Of a stretch of 64,000 nucleotides of DNA, positions 26,540 through 35,118 are shown one piece after another. Location of the stretch: the NCBI GenBank assembly GCA_050180705.1, contig JBFXDX010000001.1, forward strand, positions 521,772 to 585,771, in the 5' to 3' direction. Each line of letters starts with the position of its first letter. Position 1 is the stretch's first letter. Below the pieces are notes generated by a model. That model made no database searches, had not been told where the DNA came from, and was given only the letters and a program-made list of their open reading frames with translations. The translations under genes and the position numbers were made by a program. This DNA comes from SB25 sp050180705 (GTDB lineage: Bacteria > Bacteroidota > Bacteroidia > Bacteroidales > Tenuifilaceae).

Positions 26540-27295
26540 ATGGGAATCCGATTAAAAATAGTTGCAGGTTTTGTTATACTCGCTTCGTTATTAGTAATAT
26601 CTGGGTTGATATCAATTTTTGAACTAACGAAACTGGGGAACTCTGTAAACAACCTTATTAACGATAACTATCGAAGTATTGACTACTCGAAACAGATGAC
26701 ACAAAGTCTCGAAAAACAGAAAAAATCGTTAATTATGGCAATAAACGGGGAAAACGAAAAAGCGCTTGCCCTATTTTTAAATTCTAAGGTTGAGTTTGAG
26801 GAAAATCTACGAAAAGCAGCCAACAACCTAACCCTTCCGGGCGAAATTGACAAAGTCGATTCAATTGCAGTTTCATTTTCCAACTATACACCAATGGCCG
26901 AAGCATTTATTGAGGATGCCAACCATAATAATATAAATGTTTACCTAAACAACCTTCAACCTCAAGTTTGGACTATCCAAAATAGGGTAAACAATTTACT
27001 TACTATGAATCAGGAAAAACTTTTAGAAACGGCTACTCTACTTGAAAAAAGTCCCTACAGAACCATTCTTCCTGGATTAATTGTTGTAATATCAAGCATT
27101 CTGTTCTCAATCATTTTTAACTACATGATCTTCTACTACCTAATTCGGCCTATCATAAAAATTACAAGGAGCATCAACGAATTTGTAAAGTACAAAAAGC
27201 CTTTTGAAGTAACCATTGAAACAAAGGACGAACTAAACGATTTGAAAGAGTCGGTTAAGAACTTAATCACCACCAAGAATATTCAAAAAAACTAG
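26540..27295 (+). CDS. Two-TM sensor-like protein with periplasmic four-helix bundle and HAMP, no output domain
   Basis: 251 aa from ATG 26540 (an in-frame TTG lies 18 bases upstream). TM1 is at about residues 7-28. A helical periplasmic region (about 30-172) of MCP four-helix-bundle character follows. TM2 is at about 177-200 (ILPGLIVVISSILFSIIFNY), then a HAMP-like linker (RPIIKITRSINEF, ETKDELNDLKESVKNL). The protein ends there. No kinase, cyclase or methyl-accepting domain is present, and the stop is followed after one base by the trkH ATG. A regulatory partner of the potassium transporter is a possible role; this is inference from context. Confidence 0.8.
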   Translation: MGIRLKIVAGFVILASLLVISGLISIFELTKLGNSVNNLINDNYRSIDYSKQMTQSLEKQKKSLIMAINGENEKALALFLNSKVEFEENLRKAANNLTLPGEIDKVDSIAVSFSNYTPMAEAFIEDANHNNINVYLNNLQPQVWTIQNRVNNLLTMNQEKLLETATLLEKSPYRTILPGLIVVISSILFSIIFNYMIFYYLIRPIIKITRSINEFVKYKKPFEVTIETKDELNDLKESVKNLITTKNIQKN

Positions 27296-27296
27296 A

Positions 27297-28736
27297 ATGA
27301 GACCCCATATCTTACTACGATATATTGGCTTAGTAATGCTGCTTAATGCTGCATTTATTTTTATTTCGTACCTTATTTCGATATACTATAACGACAGCGG
27401 GCAATACCCCTTACTTTTCAGTTTTCTTATAACAACACTTATTGGAATCTTCCCTCTTATATTCGTTCCCAAGGCTATAGACCTATCCAATAAAGAATCG
27501 TACTTTGTTGTAGTGTTAAGTTGGTTGATCTCGTGCTTTATTGGAATGCTTCCGTTCCTGCTATGGGGTGGTGAATTTACCATTATCAAGGCTTTTTTCG
27601 AAAGTGTCTCGGGATACACAACCACTGGTGCATCAATTCTCAATAATATAGAGGCATTGCCTAAAGGATTACTCTTTTGGCGATCATCAATGCACTGGAT
27701 TGGAGGAATCGGCATTGTTGTATTTATGCTTGTGATTATACCATCATTAGGAAAAGCACAGATGATGCTATCAAAATCGGAAATTTCGCCCCTAGCGCAA
27801 GAGAATTTCAAGTTTAGAACCCGTAAAATGCTCAACATAATTCTTTTTGTGTACATTGGACTAACCATAACCGAAATTATCCTCTTAATGGTTTGCGGAA
27901 TGGGGCTATTCGATGCAGTAAACCATGCATTTGCAACAATTGCTACAGGAGGATTCTCAACCAAAAACAATAGCGTTGCATTCTTCAACAGCGTTTCCAT
28001 TGAAATAGTTATCATGGTGTTTATGTTCTTATCGGGAATCCATTTTGGGCTACTTTACACAACTCTATCACTCAAGAAATTTAATATTTTCACCTCACCT
28101 TTTGTCAAATACTACTTTTGGGTTACAGTTATAGGAATAGCTATAGTTTCAATTAATTTACACGGAAAAAACTACGATTCGTGGGGTGATAGTATAAGGT
28201 ATGCATCTTTTCAGGTTATATCTCTTTCGACAACAACAGGCTTTGCCAATGCAGATTCATCCGTATGGCCACCTCTATCCATTGGTATAATTATATTCTT
28301 CACAATTCAGTGTGCATGCTCTGGATCAACATCTGGAGGTATGAAACTCGACAGAGTTGTTATATTTTTCCAAGCATTGAAAAGCCAAATACTTAGAGTA
28401 CAGCATCCTCAAGCAGTAATTCCAGTCCGGCTTGGAAAATCAATTATTAACGATGAGGTTGTTAACTCGGTTGTTCTATTTATCGTGGTTTACATTTTAG
28501 TGCTACTAATCAGTACACTTATAATTGCATCAATGGGAGTTGATCTACTTTCGGGCTTTTCAGCATCAGCAGCAACAATGGGCAATGCTGGACCAGGGTT
28601 TGGCTTGGTTGGATCGATGAGCAATTTCTCGAAACTTCCAGATGCAGCCCTCGCTGTTCTATCATTCGACATGCTTTTAGGACGTTTAGAGATATTTGGA
28701 TTGATTATGCTATTTATGATTAAATCGTGGAAATAA
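27297..28736 (+). CDS. trkH: Trk-type potassium uptake transmembrane protein
   Basis: 479-aa K+ translocating subunit in the inner membrane. The four pore loops of the Trk/Ktr family are readable: SGYTTTGASIL, ATIATGGFST, LSTTTGFANAD and ATMGNAGPGFG. TM segments surround each loop. TrkH normally needs a cytoplasmic NAD-binding partner (TrkA), which is not in the window; the gene is instead coupled to the HAMP-type protein upstream with a 1-base gap. A terminator follows. Confidence 0.94.
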   Translation: MRPHILLRYIGLVMLLNAAFIFISYLISIYYNDSGQYPLLFSFLITTLIGIFPLIFVPKAIDLSNKESYFVVVLSWLISCFIGMLPFLLWGGEFTIIKAFFESVSGYTTTGASILNNIEALPKGLLFWRSSMHWIGGIGIVVFMLVIIPSLGKAQMMLSKSEISPLAQENFKFRTRKMLNIILFVYIGLTITEIILLMVCGMGLFDAVNHAFATIATGGFSTKNNSVAFFNSVSIEIVIMVFMFLSGIHFGLLYTTLSLKKFNIFTSPFVKYYFWVTVIGIAIVSINLHGKNYDSWGDSIRYASFQVISLSTTTGFANADSSVWPPLSIGIIIFFTIQCACSGSTSGGMKLDRVVIFFQALKSQILRVQHPQAVIPVRLGKSIINDEVVNSVVLFIVVYILVLLISTLIIASMGVDLLSGFSASAATMGNAGPGFGLVGSMSNFSKLPDAALAVLSFDMLLGRLEIFGLIMLFMIKSWK

Positions 28737-28759
28737 ACATATCTAATTTTAATTATAAA

Positions 28760-28792
28760 GAGCCTTTGAATTATCAGAGGCTCATATTTTTT
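28760..28792 (+). terminator. Terminator of trkH
   Basis: GAGCCT (28760-28765) pairs with AGGCTC (28778-28783), extended by weaker pairs, followed by a T-run. It sits 23 bp after the trkH stop. Confidence 0.75.
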
Positions 28793-28810
28793 AGAAACTA
28801 TCAATTTGTA

Positions 28811-28843
28811 CAAAATAAAAAAGCCTCAGAAAATCTGAGGCTT
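28811..28843 (-). terminator. Terminator of the tRNA-Asp transcript
   Basis: On the minus strand AAGCCTCAGA/TCTGAGGCTT form a 10-bp stem (28821-28843, AAA loop) followed by a T-rich tail. It lies 10 bp downstream of the second tRNA-Asp. Confidence 0.85.
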
Positions 28844-28852
28844 AAACTTAAG

Positions 28853-28926
28853 CGGTCTGGACGAGACTCGAACTCGCGACCCCATGCGTGACAGGCATGT
28901 ATTCTAACCAACTGAACTACCAGACC
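28853..28926 (-). tRNA. tRNA-Asp (anticodon GTC), copy 2
   Basis: 74-nt cloverleaf on the minus strand: acceptor stem GGTCTGG/CCAGACC, D-arm with TAGTTCAGTTGGTTAGA, anticodon stem CATGC/GCATG around loop CTGTCAC (anticodon GTC), T-loop GTTCGAGTC. The 3' CCA is not encoded. Its sequence is identical to the copy at 28966-29039. Confidence 0.97.
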
Positions 28927-28965
28927 ATTACATATAAAACCCAAAACTCCGCTTTTGAAGTTTTG

Positions 28966-29039
28966 CGGTCTGGACGAGACTCGAACTCGCGACCCCATGC
29001 GTGACAGGCATGTATTCTAACCAACTGAACTACCAGACC
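28966..29039 (-). tRNA. tRNA-Asp (anticodon GTC), copy 1
   Basis: Identical 74-nt tRNA-Asp, first in the transcript, separated from copy 2 by a 39-bp AT-rich spacer. No CCA is encoded. The two look like a tandem duplication served by one promoter and one terminator. Confidence 0.97.
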
Positions 29040-29078
29040 ATTACTAAAAAAGAACTCTTCGTCGTTTTTAAAGCGATG

Positions 29079-29109
29079 CAAAAGTAAAATAGTTTTCCTA
29101 ATTATGCAA
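29079..29109 (-). promoter_or_regulatory. Promoter of the tRNA-Asp pair
   Basis: On the minus strand, TTG (29109-29107), a 20-bp spacer and TACTTTTG (29086-29079) match the Bacteroidota -33/-7 pattern exactly at -7. It lies 40 bp before the first tRNA. Confidence 0.7.
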
Positions 29110-29122
29110 TACCTGCACGCAT

Positions 29123-29656
29123 TTATTTCGCAAAAAAACTAAAGTTTACGCTTCCGTAAGCGCGATGTTCCTTGAAAAAAGGATGATTGGTAAACATATA
29201 ACTTCCTGAATGCTCGAGAATAAAGCATCCACCATCCTCTAATAACTCGCGTTGAAAAATAATATCAGGAATTTGATCAATTCCCTTCAAATCGTATGGA
29301 GGATCGGCAAATATGATACTATACTTTGCTGAACATCTATTTATGAAACTAAATACATCGGCCTTAATAGCCGATAGGTTAGCAACACCCAACTTTTGAG
29401 CAGTTTCCTTAATAAAACGATTATGAACAAAATTAACCTCAATAGAATCGACGCGAACAGCACCTCTCGAAATAAATTCGAAACTAATGCTTCCAGTTCC
29501 CGAGAATAAATCGAGAACTCGTAATTCCTCAAAATCGTAATTATTATTGATTATATTGAATAAACTCTCCTTGGCAAAATCGGTTGTGGGCCTAGCATTA
29601 AAACTTTTGGGAGGAGTAAAATGTCGGCCTCGAAAAGTTCCCCCAACTATTCGCAT
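29123..29656 (-). CDS. rsmD: 16S rRNA (guanine(966)-N(2))-methyltransferase
   Basis: 177 aa. Methylates G966 of 16S rRNA using S-adenosylmethionine. The start MRIVGGTFRGRHF, the SAM-binding VLDLFSGTGSISFE and the catalytic FADPPYDL (DPPY) are family signatures. The first 10 bases overlap the end of the DUF3822 gene, indicating translational coupling. Confidence 0.94.
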   Translation of the reverse strand: MRIVGGTFRGRHFTPPKSFNARPTTDFAKESLFNIINNNYDFEELRVLDLFSGTGSISFEFISRGAVRVDSIEVNFVHNRFIKETAQKLGVANLSAIKADVFSFINRCSAKYSIIFADPPYDLKGIDQIPDIIFQRELLEDGGCFILEHSGSYMFTNHPFFKEHRAYGSVNFSFFAK

Positions 29657-30495
29657 ATAGCAGTAGCATTAAACAAAGTATAATACTTAACCCGATGCCT
29701 TAATAGTTGGTAACTGAAATGTATCGAATTATAGTGAATATCTGAGGATACCTGTGCAAAGTAATTTTGCAACAATTTACTAATATCATCATTATTGATA
29801 GAGTACCCTAATACATGAACATTTACCTGTGAAAAATCCAACTTAAGCCCTTTGCAAAAACTTAAAATGTAATAGGCAGCATCTTCTACTGTTCTGTAGT
29901 TATAAGCATTCGATGCAACAAATTTTTCGTCCTCGTGATATACTATACTAAGTTGTTGTTCTGAAAAATAGATCTGCATTAATTTATCAACTCTCAGTAT
30001 ATCGGCATTAAAAAACAATGGAGTAACCGGAGCCACAAATTTTGTTTTAGATTGAATTTTAAGCCATGCAGTTGATAACGAGTAAGGCATCGAGAATATT
30101 AACACATAGCTAGATCCATTAGTCACAGAGGTATGATGCAACTCGGACTGATCGGGCAATGGCTGTGTTAACTCAAAAAGATCTTTTATCCTTTCAACTA
30201 CAAATAAATCGTTAGGAACAATTGTGTACTGTGATAATGCATAAGAAAAAAGGACTCTTTTGAATTTCTGAGTCAGAATTGGATAGTCCAAAACCATTTT
30301 ATCAACCTCACTAGCCCATTTTTCATGGCCAATAATGGTAGACGAAAACTGTTTCGAGACTAAAACAATGTAAGTATTACGAATGGTATCCTTAACCGCA
30401 AATGAAAATCCATTCAGGCTAACCTGAATGGATAATTCATATACTTCGGTTCGATCTTTATCGAAAGTTTCGTCTATAAGATCTAGTTCATCCAT
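29647..30495 (-). CDS. DUF3822 family protein
   Basis: 282 aa. The family is Bacteroidota-restricted, has an actin-like/ASKHA-type fold prediction, and is typically found directly upstream of rsmD, as here. Visible features are a central region with LRVDKLMQIYFSEQQLSIVYHEDEKF and a C-terminal AYYILSFCKGLKLD. Function is unknown. It overlaps rsmD by 10 bases. Confidence 0.8.
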   Translation of the reverse strand: MDELDLIDETFDKDRTEVYELSIQVSLNGFSFAVKDTIRNTYIVLVSKQFSSTIIGHEKWASEVDKMVLDYPILTQKFKRVLFSYALSQYTIVPNDLFVVERIKDLFELTQPLPDQSELHHTSVTNGSSYVLIFSMPYSLSTAWLKIQSKTKFVAPVTPLFFNADILRVDKLMQIYFSEQQLSIVYHEDEKFVASNAYNYRTVEDAAYYILSFCKGLKLDFSQVNVHVLGYSINNDDISKLLQNYFAQVSSDIHYNSIHFSYQLLRHRVKYYTLFNATAICE

Positions 30496-30503
30496 AGTAA
30501 CAA

Positions 30504-31103
30504 CTACTCCCAGTTACCAGCATTATTAGTAGCCTCGGTCATAGAGCCAACCTTCAAACCTGGATATTTTTCAAGTTTTTTGGCCAAATCGTTAATGTTA
30601 ATAATTTCCTGATGATCCAATCCTTTTAGAATAACGTCATTAGGAGCTTTGCACTCGAACACTTTAACTTTAACCTTTGAACCTGTTTCAAGTTCTCCAG
30701 CTTTAAGTTCAAACGATTCACCACCCGAAAAAGGAACAAAGCGTAATGAATCTACAGCGAAATTTTTAAACAAACTATCACGCACAGCAACTTTAATAGT
30801 ATCACGACGGACTTTACCTAAAGCAACTGCAATAGAATCATCCGCAGATCCAATTTGTTTAACAACTTTAAATTCACCCTCTTTCAAGAAAGTAATTAAG
30901 GTATCAAAACTACCAGTAAATTTACTATAACGTGAACGATATGCCAACTGTGCAGTTCTAACGTCTTTTAAACGTTGTATTGTAGCATCGTAACGTTTGC
31001 CTTTCTCTTTATCGAAACGAATAGGAGCCATAATACTTTCATATACAAAATACGCTACAACCACAATTAGAATCGCAAGTAAAATTTGATATACAGTTTT
31101 CAT
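30504..31103 (-). CDS. Conserved membrane-anchored hypothetical protein
   Basis: 199 aa. A single N-terminal membrane helix (about residues 5-24, ILLAILIVVVAYFVYESI) is followed by KEKGKRYDATIQRLKDVRTAQLAYRSRYSKFTGSFD as a helix and then beta-rich, charged sequence. The helix and following positions resemble pilin-like or general secretion pseudopilin N-termini, but no prepilin cleavage motif is seen. Function is unknown. It is 8 bp upstream of the DUF3822 gene and so heads the operon with DUF3822 and rsmD. Confidence 0.75.
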   Translation of the reverse strand: MKTVYQILLAILIVVVAYFVYESIMAPIRFDKEKGKRYDATIQRLKDVRTAQLAYRSRYSKFTGSFDTLITFLKEGEFKVVKQIGSADDSIAVALGKVRRDTIKVAVRDSLFKNFAVDSLRFVPFSGGESFELKAGELETGSKVKVKVFECKAPNDVILKGLDHQEIININDLAKKLEKYPGLKVGSMTEATNNAGNWE

Positions 31104-31187
31104 TTTGCAAGAATTGGTTTAAGTTTGCCTGCAAATTTAATAACATATAATTAAATTCGAACTTCTAAGTAAAATTTATTTGCCCAA

Positions 31188-32600
31188 ATGCTAAAAAACA
31201 ATATCCAGAACGAGATTATCTCCTACCTAAACTTCACACCAACCATTGGGCAAATGATTGCAATTGAGAGTTTGGCAAGTTTTGTGGTAAATCCTAAACC
31301 CGACAGTTGTATTCTACTTAAAGGATATGCAGGCACAGGCAAAACATCGATAATTGCAGGCTACGTAAAGGCACTTCAGAAACTTAAAATCAAATTTGAA
31401 CTATTAGCGCCAACAGGCCGAGCGGCAAAAGTACTGGCAGATTACTCTAGTGCAAATGCTCAAACCATTCACAAATGCATTTATCGACAGAAAAGTATGA
31501 AAGAAGGGCTTGGTAAATTTGTGCTCAACTTCAACAAACTAACCAACGCTATATTTATAGTAGATGAAGCCTCCATGCTATCGAATACCTCGTTTGAGGA
31601 TAGTACATTCGGTTCGGGGAAACTGCTTTCCGATTTAATTGAGTATGTTCGACAAGGAAATAACTGTAGATTAATTATTGTAGGCGATACAGCCCAACTT
31701 CCGCCAGTTGGATTGGATATGAGTCCTGCTCTGAACTACTCCGAACTTGCGAGTTTCAACCTTGAAGTAAAAGAAATTTTCCTTAATGAGGTTGTCCGAC
31801 AGGATTCTGAATCGGGAATACTCCACAATGCTACTCAAATCAGAAATCTTATAGACTCGGGCAACTTTGTCACACCTAAAATATCTATGGATGATTTCAC
31901 AGATATTAAAAGGATATCGGGAGGGGAACTTCTCGAACATCTATCGGAGGAATACGATAAAAATGGTCGTGAAGGGAATGTTGTGATATGCTACTCTAAC
32001 AAAAGGGCCAATAAATACAATAATGGCATTCGATCTAGGATTTTATTTAACGAGGAAGAACTCTCGGTTGGCGATTACTTAATGGTAACAAGAAATAGCT
32101 ACTTCTGGGTTGAGGATATGCCCGAAATTGGATTCATTGCCAATGGCGATATTGTAGAGATTACCAGAATTGGCAAACGACATGAAATGTACGGCTTTAG
32201 GTTTGCCGATGTCACAATTAGGCTACTCGACGACAATAAACAGTTAATTGATGTACGAATTATACTAGATACTCTAATGCTGGATGGCCCATCGCTTGGT
32301 TCAGAACATATGAAAAGCCTGTATCAACAAATTGCAATGGACTACTCACATATTAAAACCAGCAAGGCAAGGTTAACAAAAATCAAGGAAGATCCATTTT
32401 TCAACGCAATGCAAGTTAAATTTGCATATGCAGTTACCTGCCATAAAGCACAAGGCGGACAATGGCCAAACATTTTCATCGATCAGGGATTTTTTCGTCC
32501 CGAAATGATAAATCGCGAATATCTACGCTGGCTTTATACCGCCTTTACAAGGGCAACAGAAAAGGTCTATCTGGTTAATTTCGACGAATCTTTTTTCTAG
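31188..32600 (+). CDS. RecD/Dda-like DNA helicase (AAA, superfamily 1)
   Basis: 470 aa. Motif I (Walker A) is GYAGTGKTSII, motif Ia is LLAPTGRAAKVL, motif II (Walker B) is IFIVDEASML, motif III is RLIIVGDTAQLPPVG. A C-terminal UvrD_C_2-like block (FAYAVTCHKAQGGQWPNIFI, then YTAFTRATEKVYLVNF) carries motifs V and VI. The small size and lack of RecBC partners fit the single-subunit RecD-like/Dda group rather than RecD of RecBCD. A role in recombination or fork repair is inferred. sfsA follows 54 bp downstream. Confidence 0.9.
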   Translation: MLKNNIQNEIISYLNFTPTIGQMIAIESLASFVVNPKPDSCILLKGYAGTGKTSIIAGYVKALQKLKIKFELLAPTGRAAKVLADYSSANAQTIHKCIYRQKSMKEGLGKFVLNFNKLTNAIFIVDEASMLSNTSFEDSTFGSGKLLSDLIEYVRQGNNCRLIIVGDTAQLPPVGLDMSPALNYSELASFNLEVKEIFLNEVVRQDSESGILHNATQIRNLIDSGNFVTPKISMDDFTDIKRISGGELLEHLSEEYDKNGREGNVVICYSNKRANKYNNGIRSRILFNEEELSVGDYLMVTRNSYFWVEDMPEIGFIANGDIVEITRIGKRHEMYGFRFADVTIRLLDDNKQLIDVRIILDTLMLDGPSLGSEHMKSLYQQIAMDYSHIKTSKARLTKIKEDPFFNAMQVKFAYAVTCHKAQGGQWPNIFIDQGFFRPEMINREYLRWLYTAFTRATEKVYLVNFDESFF

Positions 32601-32654
32601 CCCATAGAACAAACTCCATACTTAAAGGTTTTATACTCTACTAATAATTATTCC

Positions 32655-33347
32655 ATGCTATTCTCTAATCCTCTAATTCACGGATATTTAGTTAAACGCT
32701 ATAAACGATTTTTAGCCGATATCAAACTCGACGATGGTTCTGTAGTCACAGCGCACTGTACAAACTCTGGCTCTATGAAAAGTTGTTTAGAGGAAAATGC
32801 TGAAGTTTACCTATCGGATAGCATGAATCCGAACCGCAAAACCCGATATACTTGGGAAATGATTAAAATAAATGGCGACTGGGTTGGAATAAACACCTCG
32901 AATCCAAACAAACTTGCGGTTGAAATTGTAAAAAACAACTTATTGCCCCAACTATCAGGCTACACCGCAGTAAAACCTGAAACAAAATTTGGCGATAGCC
33001 GATTCGATGTTTACGCAGAGAACTCTTCGGAGAAATGCTTCATTGAAGTTAAGAATGTATCGCTAAAAGATGAAAATTATGCACGCTTCCCCGATGCAGT
33101 AACAGAACGCGGACAGAAACATCTTGACACACTTATAAAGGCTAAACTAGAAGGTTATAGAGCCGTAATGCTCTATATTATTCAACGTTCCGATGTAGAA
33201 ATCTTCGCTCCTGCTTTCGATATCGACCCAAAGTATGCGAGCAAATTGAAAACAGCATTCGATAATGGTGTAGAAATAATACCCTTACAGGTAAAAGTCA
33301 CGCCAACAAGCATTGAACCTGTAAGGGTACTTAACTATGAATTATAG
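32655..33347 (+). CDS. sfsA: DNA/RNA nuclease SfsA family protein
   Basis: 230 aa, normal family length. Conserved segments are VKRYKRFLADIKL, VTAHCTNSGSM, a nuclease-like PD-(D/E)xK region (SRFDVYAENSSEKCFIEVKNVSL) and FPDAVTERGQKHL. Older work linked SfsA to sugar fermentation regulation; structure-based assignments call it a nuclease. Its stop abuts the stop of the convergent TPR gene with no spacer. Confidence 0.92.
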   Translation: MLFSNPLIHGYLVKRYKRFLADIKLDDGSVVTAHCTNSGSMKSCLEENAEVYLSDSMNPNRKTRYTWEMIKINGDWVGINTSNPNKLAVEIVKNNLLPQLSGYTAVKPETKFGDSRFDVYAENSSEKCFIEVKNVSLKDENYARFPDAVTERGQKHLDTLIKAKLEGYRAVMLYIIQRSDVEIFAPAFDIDPKYASKLKTAFDNGVEIIPLQVKVTPTSIEPVRVLNYEL

Positions 33348-34655
33348 CTATTGTACTCGTTTTGTAACTATAGTATCTCTGAAAAAATTCTCCTCTTTAA
33401 TTTTATCAATGTAATGCTTGGCTAACCAAATATTACTTCTAGATTTTGATTTTTCGCTACCATCATCAACCTTTTCTAAATAATCGTTAAGATATTTCAT
33501 TGAGGTAGAATAATCTTTCATCTGAAAATATGTTTTCCCAATTTTAAATACAAAATCCATATTGCCATTAGAATATTTTTGAGCTTTATCGTAGCATTCT
33601 ACAGCCAACGTATAGTCGCGATTCTCAAAATTGATATCACCCTTTAAATCGTAAATCACTGCAACCAAAGAACTATCGGGCGTGAGCATATTTTCGGTGA
33701 AATTGGCAACCTTTAATGCCTTATTTCTATCCCCAATCTGAAATAACGCCGAAGAATAAACAAAGTTTAGGAAACTATCGGAACTATCTCGTTTAAATGC
33801 TCTCTCAAAATCAGGAATTGATTGATAGTACAATCCTGTGCTATATTTATTTATCCCCAAATATTTTGATGTAAAGAATGAAGAATCGCCCAACTCATAA
33901 ACCGTTGTGAAAACTTCAAGCGACTTCTTGTACTTTTTTTGATCGGCATACAGTTTCCCTTTTATCTTTAGCAATGGAACATAAAGCGAATCGACCTTTA
34001 AAGCAGAGTCCACTTCTGTTATCAAATCCTCTGTAGGAACTTGAAGCGAAATAAGCAATTTGACATACTTCACAACAATATCCAAATTTTGTTTATTAAG
34101 CGAAATGGCAATATTATATGAATTAATAGCATCAAGATAATTATTAACTTGAGTTGCACAATCGGCACGTTGATCCCAAAAATAAAAGTTAGTTGAATCG
34201 TAATTGGTTAACCAACAGTAGTTGAAAAATGCCTTGGCATAATCGCCCTCTTTTTTAAGAACAGTTGCATACTGCAATCGTGTATTAACGCAAAGAGAGT
34301 CTAACTTCAGTATTTCCTCATACTCCTTTTTGGCCAGTTTAATATTCCCATAAGAATAAAGACTTCGGGCATAACCTTTAATTGCTGGAATATACGCTGA
34401 ATCAAACTCCATCGCATTCCTATAGGCTATCGATGAACTATCGTAACGCCCTATATTCTCGTAAACAATTCCTTTTAATTGAAAATACCTTAAAGTTTTG
34501 TCTTGGCTACTTTGATTCAATAGCAATAGGGCTTTATTGTAATCGCCCTCAGAAATGGCTACCTCCACCTTTAACAATGAATCGCTTTGAGATTGAGAAT
34601 AAGTTTTTACTACAACACACTGTAGCAAAATCAATAAAAAAAGAAGTTTTTTCAT
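33348..34655 (-). CDS. Exported TPR protein
   Basis: 435 aa with a signal peptide (residues 1-20, ending KTYSQ) and TPR-type helix pairs through most of the chain, such as YFQLKGIVYENIGRYDSSSIAYRNAM and AIKGYARSLYSYGNIKLAKKEYEE. It is predicted periplasmic or surface-associated and likely mediates protein contacts. It is convergent with sfsA; no shared terminator is visible because the stops touch. Confidence 0.85.
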   Translation of the reverse strand: MKKLLFLLILLQCVVVKTYSQSQSDSLLKVEVAISEGDYNKALLLLNQSSQDKTLRYFQLKGIVYENIGRYDSSSIAYRNAMEFDSAYIPAIKGYARSLYSYGNIKLAKKEYEEILKLDSLCVNTRLQYATVLKKEGDYAKAFFNYCWLTNYDSTNFYFWDQRADCATQVNNYLDAINSYNIAISLNKQNLDIVVKYVKLLISLQVPTEDLITEVDSALKVDSLYVPLLKIKGKLYADQKKYKKSLEVFTTVYELGDSSFFTSKYLGINKYSTGLYYQSIPDFERAFKRDSSDSFLNFVYSSALFQIGDRNKALKVANFTENMLTPDSSLVAVIYDLKGDINFENRDYTLAVECYDKAQKYSNGNMDFVFKIGKTYFQMKDYSTSMKYLNDYLEKVDDGSEKSKSRSNIWLAKHYIDKIKEENFFRDTIVTKRVQ

Positions 34656-34729
34656 CTATTTTATATTAAATTTTATTGATAAAAATAACAATATTTGTTA
34701 AACATTATTGTGTGAAGTTCAATTAGAAT

Positions 34730-34760
34730 TTTGATGTTTCAGAAAGAAGTATTATCATTG
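34730..34760 (+). promoter_or_regulatory. Promoter of the trp leader
   Basis: TTTG (34730-34733), a 19-bp spacer and TATCATTG (34753-34760, one mismatch to TAnnTTTG) lie 18 bp before the leader-peptide ATG. Confidence 0.65.
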
Positions 34761-34778
34761 CAGCATTAAAAACAGACA

Positions 34779-34844
34779 ATGAATCTATCGGTACAAAATA
34801 TTTGGTGGTGGCTTAGTATAAAATTCAACCTAGGGGAATTTTAG
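34779..34844 (+). CDS. Trp leader peptide (trpL-like)
   Basis: A 21-codon ORF from ATG 34779 to TAG 34842-34844. Codons 9-11 are three consecutive TGG (Trp) codons (34803-34811), in the context VQNIWWWLSIK. No protein function is expected. Ribosome stalling on these codons when charged tRNA-Trp is scarce would control the terminator that follows. It is too short to be found as a normal gene. Confidence 0.85.
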   Translation: MNLSVQNIWWWLSIKFNLGEF

Positions 34845-34899
34845 GCTAAGTGCTACTTTACAGTATAGGCCGCAGGAAACCCCTGCGGCCTTTGTTTTT
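34812..34899 (+). promoter_or_regulatory. trp transcription attenuator
   Basis: Two RNA hairpins follow the Trp codons. The first pairs CTTAG (34812-34816) with CTAAG (34846-34850) and AAAATTC with GAATTTT. The second is the terminator GGCCGCAGG (34868-34876) / CCTGCGGCC (34882-34890) plus TTTGTTTTT. A possible antiterminator is TAGGGG (34831-34836) pairing with CCCCTG (34880-34885), which would open the terminator; this pairing is weak and tentative. Confidence 0.8.
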
Positions 34900-34956
34900 A
34901 TAACTATTTTTAAATTAAAACTTGAAAAACAGACTTCACATATTAATCAACTTATC

Positions 34957-35049
34957 ATGGTATTGGCGGGGGCTCCCCCGCACATAGTCTGGTTTTCTGT
35001 ACCCAAGGAGGTGCACTTCCAAAAATTCAACATTTCAATCATTAATTAA
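34957..35049 (+). other. GC-rich hairpin and short ORF between trp terminator and trpB
   Basis: A palindrome GCGGGGG (34966-34972) / CCCCCGC (34975-34981) stands out in AT-rich surroundings. It lies inside a 30-codon ATG frame (34957-35049) containing one Trp codon, and a near-palindrome GGAGGTGCACTTCC follows. It is not followed by a T-run, so it does not look like a second terminator. The role is unknown. Confidence 0.4.
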
Positions 35050-35118
35050 TAATCAAAACTTAGCACACAAAAAGACAATCGAATGTCTTGTGTCTAATGT
35101 CTAAAATCATAAAAGAAC

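Noticed and set aside
33345..33350. Frame error merging sfsA and the TPR gene
   Set aside because: The two stops abut on opposite strands; both proteins have complete C-termini, so this is simply tight convergent packing.
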